NCBI GenBank assembly: GCA_028551475.1
Contig: CM052361.1
Coordinates: forward strand, 2,425,501-2,489,500
Direction of reading: 5' to 3'
DNA length: 64,000 nt
From: Casuarina equisetifolia
Taxonomy: Eukaryota > Streptophyta > Magnoliopsida > Fagales > Casuarinaceae
Shown here: piece by piece, positions 1 through 13,039 of the stretch
How the letters are laid out: each line of letters begins with the position of its first letter
How positions within the stretch are numbered: position 1 is the first letter of the stretch
The notes under the pieces: model-generated
What the model was told of the DNA's origin: nothing
The model's input: only the letters and a program-made list of their open reading frames with translations
Database searches by the model: none
Made by a program: the position numbers and the translations under genes

Positions 1-3000
1 CCCACCTTCTTCTCTTTGACCTTTTAGTCTTCCAGAAATAATTAACAAAATAAATAAATAAATAAAACCTGCCCCACTAAGATTTTATACATAAACTTAC
101 CAAAATTGGTAATTTTCCCATAGGGTATATGTGATGAACCAATAAAAAACTTCCACGATAGTTGAGAAGGTGAAGAAGAAAATTGATTGTGATATAAGTG
201 GTTATGTTTTGTTCAATCTTGTAGGTAAGGAATAATTAGACCTAATCAAAAAGAAATTAATTGTAACAATAACTTATTATTGTTATTATTATTATTTTGA
301 TAATTAAAAACTCTTCACCAAATCAATTAGAAATATAACTAAGAGAATTCAACTCAAGATACTTACTTTATAAGATTTCTTATAAAAGACTTCATTTTTA
401 TCTTTGACTACACTTCCTAAAACAATTATAGTTTAGTATGATATTAGAATGAAATTGTGAAAATCTATAAATTGAAATCTTCTAAAAATCACGATAAGGT
501 AGCACATAAGGCAATAAAATAATTGCAAGATTTGAGTTCATTGGCAATATTAAGGGATTGGTTTCTTGTACTCTTTAACATTTTAGTTTTAAATTTAGAT
601 TTAAGTTTAAGAGTTCTAAATTTTTCACCAAATGATGATCAGAAAAATATAAACAAATGTGTTTTGAGGGTTATCTAATACCAAACTTTAATCAGACAAA
701 AACAAAGAAGTAGGTGGCCGCAAACCATGCAGCAACGAGTTTGGATTGCAATTCCTTTATTAACAAACAAAGTACTACAATTGCAATTGAGTATTTAAAT
801 ACATATTATTAGTAATTCACTATACTCTTAAGTGTTTCCGCTAGGTTCTTCTATTCATTAAAGAAATTATTCTAATGGTTGGAGTTAAAGTAATGGGGTT
901 TTGACCCGAAACATCACTTTCCTTGTTGATGTTCCTCATTGATCGATGAAACCAACGTTGAAATTCATTCATTGGTGCAGGTCTGAGAAATTGACAAAGG
1001 TAAGTCCCTTAATGATGATGCAAATGTCCACTTAACATAGTCCTGGATGCACCTTCCTTGCAGGTAAATGTCCGTGGAAGGTTGCGTGTTTGGCTTCTAA
1101 TTGAAAGCCATATGAACATGTAGGCTACAAGGATGACTCCGAAACTAATGGGCAACTGTGCAGAACCGTGTCGTGCTGGTCTTTGTACTTCTTGGAAAAT
1201 GATATCTCAAGAAGAAGAAGGAGGATGAAGAAAAGGACGAAGAAAAGGAGAAAACCAAGTGCTGGACTTTGACTGGAAAACCCAAGAGTTTGCGCGTTTG
1301 GTATACAGATTTAGACGAATGGACGTGTCAAAGAGGTCGAGTTCTTCATCTATCATTATATATTTTATATTCAAACATATTATCTAAAGATTACATTTTT
1401 TAACATGAAATTTTTATTTTTCTCTGTAGAGGATATATTGGACTCAAGGTTAAGAGATTAAACAATCAGAATAAATACTCTTCATAAGCTAAGCATTTTT
1501 TAAAGGTTTGAGATTGAATAAGAATATAGTTGATCAACCTCACTCACAAACCATGATACAAATAGGCTTAATGTTGAACTAAAAAATTAGGTTATGAGTT
1601 AAGAAAGACTTTTTAATGTTTAAATACTATTTAAAGATTATATCTTTTTAATGTGTAACTTTTATTTCTAACAAAACTTTTTTTTTCTTAAAGCTGATTA
1701 TTAATAGAAGAAGATGTTTGAACTTACCAAAAATATATTATGCCAAGATGTTAATTATGTATTTAGTTATATTTTTTCATACATGCATTCACCTTAAAAA
1801 TAAGGAAATTACAAAAGATCTATTTATAAGTGATAGAACAATGAGATAAAAAAAAAAAATCTAGTCTATAATGAAATTTCAAACTTAAACTTAAGATATG
1901 ATAACACATTATAAGTGATTCAACTTTTTGTCTTTTAAGATTGATAATTAAAAATACCACACCAAGATATTAACATGTTAGACAGCTACGTTTTCAACTT
2001 GTTAGTTTAGTTGGAGCTAGTAGGAGAAATGGCCACCTTCAAGACACCACAATCCCCTCTCCTCTGCCTAACAAAATGATGGAAAACTACTAATTTCAGC
2101 ATCATGTATGGGCAGAAAAGGGCACAGGATATAAAAAGTCTTCGTGGGGGTTTCAAATTCTTCTCCATACCGATCAACCGCACTCACCTTGAAAACTTTC
2201 AAAGTCATGATGCCTGCTTTAACAAAATACAAGAGGAGAGGCCCCCCCTTTTTTAACATTTCCATAATTTTCTTCGTCATCTGACCAATTTTTTATGAGA
2301 GGAAAATGCCCATCTTGACATATGTCTTCCTGCAAATAATTTGCAAGTTCCTGGCCCTTCCACGATGCTGCTGCTGTTTTGAAGTAAAAACGGGAGGCTG
2401 TGGAAGTTGGTGATTGGGACAAGAGAAAGTGACTGCCACCTTCGTCCTCCACTTTAGGAAATTATGTAAAGAAAGCATGCCATTCCCTCTTTACCGACAC
2501 TTTTTAAAGTGGTTTAGCTAATGAACTTATCATTTCGTACCTAAACACGTTGTTCCATGTACTTTCTTCATAAAGTTGTTATTGTTTATTTTATGTGTTA
2601 CTGGTGCATCCGTTTGGATTTCCATGATGACCGCTATGGCGTCCTTGGGGCCATCTATTTGTCCAATTTGGGGGTGACTAGACAGGCATTAACTATGTGG
2701 AAGGAGTCCCCGAAGAGCTTGAGCTTGCCTTTAGAGGAGAACCAAAAGTTGTGCTTGTTGGCAAATCTAGTTTCTTCTTTACCATTTTCTTGTAAAAAAT
2801 GATATCAAGCATGATTTAGTTGATTGTAACACGTTTCTTCTCAAAGAGTATAGGTTGTGGGTTTTCTATATATAGAAAATGCCATCTCATGGAAGCTGGG
2901 GGATTAAAGGGCCAAGATTTTTGTAATCTAGTGTATGAAAGACTAATCACTTCTTGAAGATGACTATCTTTAGTGTTGTGTAACCCTACCAACCATATGA

Positions 3001-3500
3001 TGTAGCCGATTTCTTTTCTCTATTTGGGAAGTCTTATCCCCTTCTTATAACATAATTCATTAAAATAAAGTGACACTTGAATAGAAAAAGATAATAATAA
3101 GTCAATGTTGATAATGGAAGTTTTACATTAAAAAAAATCATTAGATAGTATTTAATGTAAAAATTATTCCTTAAACTAAAAAATTAATTTTTGAATTAGA
3201 CTTTATACTTTTTAATATAGTATCATGTTCTAAGGAATGATCCCTTTTAACTTTCATTCATATCTATCAGATACTTTTAAGTTCAAAATATGTTTGGCAT
3301 ATAAAATAATGTCAATTGATGATCTAACTTTCATATTTGACTTGAAACTCTCTAATACCATCACTTTTTAACATCTTTAATTGTTATACGACGGATCCTT
3401 TTTGTCGACGAATGTCCATTCAAGCAAAGCCCAACCTTCATAGTCCATTAATACGGCATTTCAGCCCAGTTCCTTAAACACACAAACAAGACAACCTTTG
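1..3500. other. intergenic AT-rich DNA, no gene recognised
   Basis: I see no coding exon, RNA gene or retroelement domain here. The ORFs are short and lack family motifs. The stretch near 1000-1350 has a few splice-like GT and AG sites and a purine-rich run (GAAGAAGAAGG-like, about 1205-1255), but nothing that reads as a protein. Poly-A runs lie near 1850 and 3530. Confidence 0.5.
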
Positions 3501-3554
3501 AGGCCCATAACAACATATTTGGGCTACCAAAAAAAAAAAAAAAGGCACAGCTTA

Positions 3555-4815
3555 TCGGATGACGTGGCATGCACAGATGCATCTTGTCTCGGTGGCTTTA
3601 TAATATATGTTTTGATCGTACGTACGAGGTTCCTTCTTATCATCCCAAGACCAAAAGGGCGAATAAAGTAAGAAAAAAAAAAAAAAAAAAGGAAGGAAAG
3701 TTATCTGTTACAATCATGCTTGGCAAACGTGTCAAAGCGTGGAAAAGTGGGATTAAAATCGTCCGATGGCGTGTAAAGGCTTTCTAATTGTTCTTTTGAC
3801 TTCACGAACCACGCCAGCGAAGTAGAAATCGAAACGTGGATGTGAAAAAAGTACAAACCCCGCAGGTCGGCCTTTGTTTTTTGTCGAGGAGGAACACGTT
3901 GCGTTGCCAGAGAAACTCATTCCGACGAGGAAAAAAGCTCAACCACTATTTTTACCCTCTCAGATTCTCCAAAAAGTCCCCGGAGGTGCTTCACACGTGT
4001 GCAGGCCAGACACGCGTGTCGACCGACGAACGAGCCAGCGCTTGGATCGACGCGGGAGGTTACCTTTTTCGCTTTACCTTTTGGCGGTGGGGCCCCGAGC
4101 ATCGGTTACGTGTCGAGACGAGGTCCGATCCCACGTGGTGAGATAGAATCGGATGTCGACGTGGACCCCGACCGCCTCGATGTTACTTTCCAGTTATGGG
4201 TAGCCCTCCAGGTGTACGGCTATCTGAAGTAATTCGGCAAAATATCGGGGGAACCTCGGTCGTCCGTTGAATTTACCGGTTTGGTCTCGGAAAAAACAAA
4301 ATAAGAAAAAGCACAAACAGAACGGAAAATGTTTCATGAAACATAGCTGTCTGTTATAGTTATTTTTAGTTAAAACCCTTTTCTCCATTTCATCCCTTTT
4401 ATTCTTATTTATCTTATTATTATTTATAAAGTTTCATATTGAGTATGCGATGTTAATTAAACTAAGTTACTGGTCGATTGATTATTAAATTAAATTATTA
4501 ATATATGAGGAAAATATGAAAGCTATTGCCGACGTGGAGAGGAAGGGATTAGCTGGAAACCCCATAGGCGCCCAACGAAAAAGGGAAGATGAGTTAAGGG
4601 GGACAAATCGAAGAGAGAGAGAGAGAGAGAGAATCAAAAAGAGGAAGAAAGAGAGAGATCTCTGGAGGCCACAAAAGAAACTTGTGGCTGAGAATTGAGC
4701 TCAGGGGATGCTGACGTGGCGACCCACCTGCCCTGACCGGGATCAAGAAACCGTATAATCGACGAGACCACGACGCCACACTCACTCGCACGCACGCACG
4801 CAAAAACGTGTCGGA
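3555..4815 (+). promoter_or_regulatory. promoter and 5' leader of the Dof gene, rich in ACGT cores
   Basis: This region upstream of the Dof start is clearly richer in G+C than its surroundings. It holds many ACGT-core elements: TGACGTGGCA at 3560-3569, a palindromic ACACGTGT at 3993-4000, ACGTGTC at 4108-4114 and again at 4806-4812, CCACGTGG at 4131-4138, GACGTGG at 4158-4164 and 4531-4537, and TGACGTGGC at 4712-4720. Such cores are known binding sites for bZIP and bHLH factors (light, clock and ABA responses). That they act on this gene is inference. Confidence 0.45.
4612..4632 (+). repeat. (AG)n microsatellite in the Dof leader/promoter
   Basis: About ten AG dinucleotides in a row, roughly 290 bases before the Dof start codon. 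GA/CT repeats in plant leaders and proximal promoters are known targets of BPC (GAGA-binding) proteins. It is probably length-variable between individuals. Confidence 0.8.
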
Positions 4816-4921
4816 TCGCCTTCTCTCTCTACTTTCTCTCTCTAGAAAGTGTTTGCTGTTTTTTTTCCGAGGAGGAGACACACAGAACAAAAGCCTAAAC
4901 GGGGAAAGCGGGGGGCAGGAA

Positions 4922-7871
4922 ATGTCGGAAGCGAAGGACCCGGCGATCAAGCTCTTCGGGATGACGATTCCCGTGCCGGAGGTGCCGGTGTTGGGGTCGG
5001 CGGACTCCGCTGGAGCTCCCACTGCGTCTTCGGTCTCTGTGGTGGAAGATGGTGCCGATCAGGATCATGCTTGTTCGGCCGAGGCCGTCATGGACAGAGA
5101 TGGAGAGGAGCTCCAGGCTGAAAAGGTACGGGATTTTGGTCGAGTTCTGGGATTCTGGGTGCGACCCATTATTTTCTAGATGGGGGAAATTACTGGGTCG
5201 GGCTTAGTGGGGCTTGGTTGGAGGTTTTGTTTGACTTTGTGTGACGGGTTGGTTTTGTCTCCTAATGGTGATTGATAGCTTTTCTTTGTTGGTGCGATTT
5301 GGTGGGTTTAGTTTTTCTCGATGAGCTTTTTTGGGTTGGGTTTAGTTTGATGTTTGCTTCAGTATTCAAAAGTGGAGATTTTTGGGACATGTTCTTTTGG
5401 TTGGCTTTGTTAGTTGATTTTTGTGTGCTAATAAGCTTATGATAATGAATTTCCTTGAGTTAGTTTGATTTTGATTGTTTGGAGTTTGCTTCAGTATTCA
5501 AAAGTTGATTTTGATTGTTTGCTGGTCTAATTTCTGTATGGATTAGTATAATCAATCAAGTAGCTATCCATTTTCTGCTGGACTACGTTTGATCTTTGGT
5601 CATTTTAATAAGGTTATTCATTTTGGTTGCTGGATTTGGATATTGGCTTCTCACAGATTTCATTTAGACTTTTAGTTCTTTTTTCAAAGAAAATTTGATT
5701 TGCAACCAGATTTTTTATCCTCCGGGTGATTTACATTATTCCTGGCCAAACAAGCCCTTGAAATTTTGTATTAGTATTTTTATTTCTACTTTTTTGCAAC
5801 TTAGTGTTGAACAGTGTACATTTTATTCAGTTTGTGATAATTTCCTTTGGTTAATATTTGTACATGAGAAACCCTTTCCCCGTGTTAATGTTTTTGAGTT
5901 CTGCGAGGAGTTTCTTGACTCTAAGATCAAGAAGAATCTTTCTTTTTCACCCTTATGGCCTGGAAATGTTTTTTCTTCTTTTCTTCAAATGATTTTCTTG
6001 ACTGTTGCATACCAGTGTATGTGTGTGCTTTTAGCATCGCCTTAGTGGTAGCTTGGTTCAGTTACTCCGTAGGTTGTTCTTGAGTACCTAGTATTTTGCG
6101 AGTATGAACATACTTATCCCTGTATCTTGTAAAATAAGGTCTGTTACATAAGATTGAATGATCATGTGCTTATAGTTACTTTGGCAATAAAGTAAGCGTT
6201 AGGGATGCTAGATATTAATGACTCCCAACGGTTAAGGCTTTGTTGGGTAATGAGATGAGTTGAATCTTTTAATATGTGCTTCCAACAATTATGACACCTT
6301 GCTTCTAGGATGACAATTTTTCTCTTAGTACCATGTGATTATCTCCAGTCAATTCAATAGGTCTGCAATAATTTGTGTGGTGTGGATTTTTTGTTGAACT
6401 GGTTAATAAATTTGCAAGTAACAAGAAGTTGTAGGTCAAATTTAGCCATTTCCTGTGGTTTCTGTCTAGTTTCCTGTAATGGTTTCCACTGTGATATGTA
6501 TATTTATTCATCCATTTTTATTAGAAGCTTGTTGTCCTCATTGGATTTTGGTGAACTCAGGACACTTTGGGAGAAAAAGCGGCTCAGAATAATCAGAAAG
6601 ATGGAGGCCAATCTGTGCCTCTGGAAGAGTTAACTAATCCAGAAGAGTTAACCCAAGGAATGAGTGAGAACCCTAAAACACCCTGTGCGGAGAAGGAGAC
6701 TGCTACATTAAGACCGTCAAACTCTGAAGAAGAACACAGTGAATCTAGGAATTCACAAGAAAAGCCTCTGAAGAAACCAGACAAGATACTTCCATGCCCC
6801 AGATGTAATAGCATGGACACCAAGTTCTGTTACTATAATAATTACAACGTCAATCAACCCCGGCACTTCTGCAAGAACTGTCAGAGATACTGGACAGCGG
6901 GGGGGACAATGAGGAATGTGCCTGTTGGTGCTGGTCGTCGCAAAAACAAGAATGCTGCTTCTCACTATCGTCACATAACTGTCTCTGAAGCTCTCCAGAA
7001 CGCTCGAACTGATCTTCCGAATGGTGTGCACCATCCAGCCTTAAAACCCAATGGCACTGTTCTCACATTTGGTACAGATGCACCCCTTTGTGAATCCATG
7101 GCTTCCGTGTTGAACCTTGCTGACAAAACAGTGCGGAATTGCACTCGAAATGGATTTCATAAACCTGAAGAGCTAAGGGTTCCAGTTTCTTCTGGAGGTG
7201 AAGAAAATGAAGATGATCCATCAAATGGGGCTTCAGTTACAACTACGAATTCAAAGGATGATCCATGCATAACTGCGTCACAAGAGGATGTAGTGAGGAA
7301 TTCTCATGGCTTCCAACCTCAACTTCCATGTTTTCCTGGTCCTCCCTGGCCTTATCCATGGAATTCAGCTCAGTGGAGCTCCCCTGTATCACCACCTGCT
7401 TTCTGCCCTCCAGGCTTTCCTATGCCTTTCTACCCCGCACCCCCTTATTGGGGTTGTACTTTACCGGGAGCATGGAGCATCCCATGGGTTCCCCAGCCAT
7501 CATCTCCTAACCATGTGGCCCCAAGCTCTGGTCCTAACTCTCCAACCTTGGGAAAACATTCAAGGGATGAGAACGTTCTCAAAGCAAGCAACTCTGGGGA
7601 TGAAGAACCTCCAAAGGAAAAAAATGCCGAGAAATGCCTTTGGATTCCAAAGACATTGAGGATTGATGACCCAGGAGAAGCTGCAAGAAGCTCTATATGG
7701 GCAACACTGGGTATTAAGAATGATAAGGCTGAATCTGTTAGTGGGGGAGGGCTATTTAAGGCATTCCAATCGAAGAATGACGAGAAGAGTAACCATGGCG
7801 AAGCCTCACCAGTCTTGCAAGCCAATCCGGCAGCTTTGTCTAGGTCCCTCAACTTCCATGAGAGCTCGTGA
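4922..7871 (+). CDS. CDF: Cycling Dof factor-type (CDF) zinc-finger transcription factor
   Basis: Two coding exons, 4922-5125 and 6561-7871, with a 1435-base GT-AG intron in phase 0; 504 residues. The start is the first in-frame ATG and gives [13 protein letters not shown], the conserved N-terminus of CDF proteins; no ATG lies upstream in frame. The single Dof finger has Cys147, Cys150, Cys172 and Cys175 (CX2C-X21-CX2C) followed by a basic RRKNK stretch, and binds AAAG-core DNA. From residue 427 comes the CDF C-terminal block ([13 protein letters not shown], then [10 protein letters not shown]), the region known in Arabidopsis to contact FKF1 and GIGANTEA. The middle is Pro/Trp/Ser-rich. CDFs are nuclear repressors of CONSTANS and FT and also act in stress and nitrogen responses. 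Which CDF paralogue this is cannot be told by eye. Confidence 0.95.
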
Positions 7872-8990
7872 ATTGGTAACTTGCAATTCTGTGATCAGTG
7901 CACGGTAGTGCAGAAAGATAGACGGCATTCAGCTTGTCCATCAAAATTGCCTTCAACCATGTTTGCCATGTATCATTTTGGGCTTGCCAACCTCATTTCC
8001 CAGAATTGGAAACCAGTCCAACGGAGGAGAAGAGAGGAGGATTATCCTGCCATCTTCTCTTTACTAGAAGATAGCTACTTTAGCTTAGCCGTAGGAGCTG
8101 ATTTCATAAGTAAGTCCGTAGGTGCCTTTTGTTTTATGTAAGATGGTTTGCTTACTTCGTGTACATACCTCTATATGAAATAGTGAACCCTAAAATAGTG
8201 TGTTCCAAAATCCCAGATGTACTTAAAATAAATTTGGGAATCGAATCCAAATTGAACTTGTGCTCTTATACTATTTATCAGAGGAATTTTTCGGTGCATT
8301 TTGAGACCTTTGTAGTTTTAAGATTGCCCTTTTGAGCGGTCCTTATGTGATTCCAGCCCCGTATATTTCACTTTCCCTGAATGCTTAGCTGTCAAAGTTG
8401 TGACAAACTTTGTTATGAATCGTCAGAAGTGCAATGCCATTGCCGAAAACTACATCTTGCGGGTAGGATTAAAACTCTTCTTCAGCCGATTTGGAAGAGT
8501 CCAATACGGATTGAACAGACCTAAATAAAGCCAGATGGAGTTAGATTTGTTCCTTGTACCTTTGTGGGAAGTAGCATGGTGGCTGCTTAAGAAGATAGCA
8601 GCGTTCTTGCAGGCCCTCAACTTGGAAGATAGTCTTGAATTGCTATCACAAACTGCCAAGTACATCTCCGTTTCCATTGCCAAAGAATCCAAACATCCAG
8701 CACAAAAAGTTGGAGAGCTGGTCCACAGGTTTTACTTTCTGCACTACTTCTTTTCTGCTTTTTCTTTTGTAATCCCCTGATGAAGAGGATACATAAATTA
8801 GGTTGTAGTTTCATGTATGTGGAAATCTAGTATCTATCTCACTCTATCAATATGTAATTTCTGTGTTTATTTTGTATTGAAGTATTTTCTTTACATGTCA
8901 ATTTGAAAAGTAAAAGTATTCTACATTGTCAATATATTAGCTTGCTATGTTTCTCATAAATAAAAGTATCTCTTTGTAAGTTGGTTCTAA
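7872..8990 (+). other. 3' UTR and downstream flank of the Dof gene
   Basis: No coding signal is recognised. A 79-codon ATG ORF at 8535-8780 has no family likeness. AATAAA-like motifs occur near 8957. The transcript end cannot be fixed by eye. Confidence 0.4.
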
Positions 8991-8999
8991 GAAAAAAAT

Positions 9000-11900
9000 T
9001 TACCTTCTAACAATATTTAATTACCACATCCATTGATCGCCCAAAATCAAAAGATCTGGTAAATCAAGCCGGTAAAGGACATTCGGATAGACTTTCTGTC
9101 GTTGTCAGCAGGGTCGGCCGCCGTGTTATTGTGAGGTGAGCTGTTCTTGGGACCCAATGCATGTGATGCCATTAAGCCTCTTGGCTTTCTCTCTTGCCTT
9201 ATCTCTTCCTCCTTGTTCTGTTTCTTTGCCACCTGCTTTCTGGGAAATCTGCCATTTTGCTGTGGGTGAACTTCAGCAACTAAGAAAAAAATCTTGTGTC
9301 TTGATGCACACTCCTTGGTCCTTAATCAGAACCACGTATGATTAGCACTCATGTAAACCCACGTTAACCATATGATTATGCTTGATTTGATTCCTCATCC
9401 TGATGATGGATTTGGCCACTTGGCAAGTCACAGCACCAGTTGTGAACTATGTTTTTCTTATTATATCAGTATTTAGAGGTCATTATAAGCAATACGAGAA
9501 CTTGCTTACGGATTATTGGTTGCTGCTTGACCATTGTTATGGATAAACGACTTATAACAAGACTCCTTCTGAAAGTAAAGTTCAAACTCAATCCTGTCCG
9601 TGGACACATTCATCAATTTAGAGTAATCTTGGTCAGCACGAACTGATTATCAGAGTTACTTTTTTTTTTTCTTTTTTCTTTTTTCAATTCTAAGTTTTAT
9701 CCTGAGTGGCTACTTAGATGAGTGGTGGTTGTCTCTCGAGCATTCATTTGTGGAGAAAAGTTAGACCTCATCTTTTCAAGTCGTTTATTTATTTATTTTT
9801 AATTTAGTGACAAGCATAATTTACCTTAAGTTCTCACACTTAATGATTCAAATTGCTGTTTAAATGACAAATTAATGTTGACTTCCTCTTGGATTGTTAA
9901 CAAATGGGTCTATATGTAAAAGTAAACTATGTGAATTGTTTATATAAAAACTCAACTCTAATGAAACTTTTTAAATGGATAGGAGGATAGGTTCCACGTA
10001 ACTCATTCATAGCTTGCAAGCTCTTGCCTAAAACAAGGTACGGTCTCATAGTTTAATTGCATGAATGCAGGCTTTCATTATAACATGAAACCTCCTCGTC
10101 TTGAATCCCACGTTGGTTTAAGGATAAACCCTTTGATTTGGAAGCTTTAGCAATTGTTTTGGGTAACTTCAACGCTACTAAAGTAGAGTTTCCTTTGTAA
10201 GATACAGCTAAAACTTTGGTATTCGGGACTGCAAAGTCAACTCTTTATTTTTAAGTCGTCCTTTTATGAAGAAATGAACTCCTTAATACAATATTAGAGC
10301 ACCAAGTTTCAAGACGTGATATCTCATGCATGAAACTAGAATTTCAAATAGTTTATAAGGAGATGAACATACACAAAATTTGTAACCCAGGTTAACTATG
10401 CTTGCCTTATAAGAATGTAAAGAATAGAGTAACAAAAGTCTTATATTACCTAAATCTTACTTAAAATTTTTAAGAGTGTTATATTACCTAAATCTTACTT
10501 GAAAATTTTAACGATCTTTGGAGAAAAACGAACTTTTAGACAAGCCGACTTTAGAACTTTTGGCAGTGCATGATGACTATGATCCACAAACTCTTTCCGA
10601 TCTCTCTAAGATTCAACATCTAAAATAAAATAAAGGAAAGACCATTCGCAGGACTAAGTGGGGGAAGGAAAGGCACGCTCTTCACAGAAAGTAGATCACC
10701 ACCCAACTTGTCCACCTTTTGCTAGTTGCAAAGGCCTAACTTGTGACCACGAAAGTTCGTACTTGTACGCCTTTCAATGCCTCATCAACATCAGCCCCAT
10801 AAAGGAAGTTTAGGCAAAACGGATTCAGAAGAAACTTTTCCCAGATTTGTTTGTTTTAATGGTTTAAGACAGTGGTGTTTCCTTTACAGAGCACAAGCAC
10901 GGAAATCTTTGTAACTTTCGCGTGCTCGAACAGTGATTAAAGTGATATAGTTCCCATAATCCACATGCAAGTACTGAGTTTTGGAGCTAAATAAACTGGA
11001 ATGAATCACTATAATAATGATAAGCATGACTACATAAGTGGTAGCACAGAGAGAGCCCATCCAGGTAGAATCTCTTTTCGTTAAAAGGAGAACTAGGTTA
11101 ACAGAGGAGCCCTGTCCAGTTTGATGATCTTTAGGGTTTTCAAATGTCATTTGCTAATCTTTATGACATCATCAAGGGGTTCGAAAAAACCCTTCATCTA
11201 TAATGAATATATCTTTTCTAATATAGTATCAAATGCTAAATTTCAAATATGATACGACTCAAATTGAAACGAAAAAAAGAATAAAAATATTCTTATGAAT
11301 TCTCATTGCCCTAAGCAGTCGTTTATGACTAACCAAATGAAATGATGCTCGTGTTGTTGTCAACTTGTCACGGACATAGCCCTCCACCATCCCCACAATC
11401 CATTGATGTCCCGTGAAGAATGATTTTATTATATTTAATTATATAGCTTCTTCTGTTCTTCCAATGGCTAGTGTTGACTCTCACCCCAGTTGGCTGAGTG
11501 CTTTCATTTCAGAGGAGGCCATCTCTAGAAGCCTTGCGAAGCAGGGAAGGCCAATTTGTCCCATCACTAGAATCCAACATTAAAAAACGAAAAGAAATAA
11601 GGACAAAAGGAGAATATTATATAGGATCTTGTAAAATTGCAACTTCTCATGAATGATGCTTTCTAAGTAGTTTTCAATTTCAAAAGAAGCACTTATATGT
11701 GATTTTTAAAGGTTTACAATTATAAAAATCCTAGATACCAGAAATATTCTTAAGATAAGCTACTTGTCCAAAATAGTCAAACCGTTAATTACATTAAAAA
11801 AAAATTAGACATGTATAGTGAATTCGCATTATAGATCAATAATTATTTTATTGAAATTATTGTTTTGTTTATATAGATTAAAATAGTACATATAAAAGAT

Positions 11901-12340
11901 TTTAATAAAAGGATATCTTATGAAGGGTGTACTAAGTGAAAAATAATGTATTAAAGGAAGATAATTAGTTATCTTTCAATAAATTTACTGTCTTTTTGTA
12001 CAAAAATTAGAAATTCTAAGTTGGCATAAATAGTTCAAAATATTTGTACCATCAATGACGTTAATGAAAAATTAGAAATGTACAATGAATTGGAAATGCA
12101 AATCATTCATTATGTATGTTATAATCTATTACTTTTATTGAAATTAATTTTATTTATAGATTAAAATAATAAAAACAAAAGTTTTAAACAAAAGAATTAT
12201 ATCTTTGTGGCGATCTCTTACTTACCTTCTGACATTTTAATTTTTAAGATTTTATATGATATGTCATGTCATGTAATGTATTGGATCACAAGCATTTCTT
12301 AACAAGGATACAAATACAACTCTAAACACTAAATTAAATT
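9000..12340. other. intergenic DNA with diverged local duplications
   Basis: No gene was recognised. A 38-base-period duplication lies at 10441-10500 (the motif ATATTACCTAAATCTTACTT occurs twice). An older, diverged pair of about 150 bases lies at 11775-11930 and 12040-12200. Both copies carry a TTAAT...AAAAATTAGA(C/A)ATGTA start and an ATTGAAATTA...TTATA(T)AGATTAAAATA core. Confidence 0.5.
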
Positions 12341-12591
12341 TCTCACTTCACATGACCCTTTTCTTCTTTTCGCGGCAAACAAACAAAAGCTTTTGTCGTG
12401 TTCGAGCCAATAAAAGTCAAATTGCCGTTATAAAAGCACTAGTTACGAAATTAAAGTGCGTTGTTAGATCTGAAGCGGAACCAGTTCCCCAGGAAACCCA
12501 AAGGCTGGTTTTCGGCATTGATTCGCAGAAAATCTGTATTGAGATTCAGAAATCTGAGAGCTACCCTCTTCGCAAGATCGCTGGAGCAATA

Positions 12592-13033
12592 ATGGGTCGG
12601 CTCTGCTTTCTCAGGATTCTTCTTGTTTCTTCACTTCTGGTCCTGTGTTTCTCTCACGGTATTATGCTCCTTTTGTTGCTTTAGTTTGTGGTTCCATCTC
12701 CTAGGAATCAATCTGTTTGAATCTTTTCTTTGTCTCCTTGTCCCTTTTCCCTCACGCGTTTTCCTGTCAATTGAAAGGATTCGGAGGGAAAGTGATGGAG
12801 ACTGTCGAGCATGAAGATTCCAGTGTTCAAGTTTTGGTTAGTATAGTTTTCTCTCTTTTTTTCCCTTCTTCTTCTTCTTCTTCTTCAAGTTGTGGTTAAA
12901 GTAAATTTCCTTCTTATTCTGCCAGGAAACTGTTGGGGAATCCAGGCAGCTGGTGGAGACGATGGACTATGAACAACCTGGGCCAAACACCAACCCGAGA
13001 GCTGGGTTTGCTTTCGGCCCTCCGCGAGCCTAA
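12592..13033 (+). CDS. small secreted peptide precursor with a DY motif (candidate tyrosine-sulfated signal)
   Basis: Three exons, 12592-12658, 12778-12836 and 12926-13033, join in frame across GT-AG introns to give 77 residues. Residues 1-22 are a strong signal peptide (MGRLCFLRILLVSSLLVLCF). A variable acidic middle follows, then a C-terminal block with MDYEQPGPNTNPRAGF and a GPPRA end. The layout of signal peptide, variable spacer and Asp-Tyr-led Pro/Asn-rich end is that of precursors for tyrosine-sulfated apoplastic peptides such as PSY, where TPST acts on Tyr next to acidic residues. It lacks the HDP end of typical PSY, so it may belong to another or unnamed family. The ORF runs open upstream of 12592, but the ATG at 12592 is preferred because it places the signal sequence at the N-terminus. 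Gene reality is fairly sure; function is inference. Confidence 0.75.
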
Positions 13034-13039
13034 GGCATG

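Noticed and set aside
4594..5022. 142-codon minus ORF over the Dof leader and exon 1
   Set aside because: Its Ser/Arg/Leu repeats come from reading the AG microsatellite and GC-rich leader backwards.
7445..7852. 135-codon minus ORF inside Dof exon 2
   Set aside because: Antisense shadow of a well-supported coding exon; no domain.
8535..8780. ATG ORF of 81 codons downstream of the Dof gene
   Set aside because: No family likeness, no promoter or splice signal, and it lies in the probable 3' UTR or flank.
12352..12684. 110-codon ORF that extends the peptide gene upstream
   Set aside because: An upstream start would bury the signal peptide inside the protein; the ATG at 12592 gives a normal secretory N-terminus.
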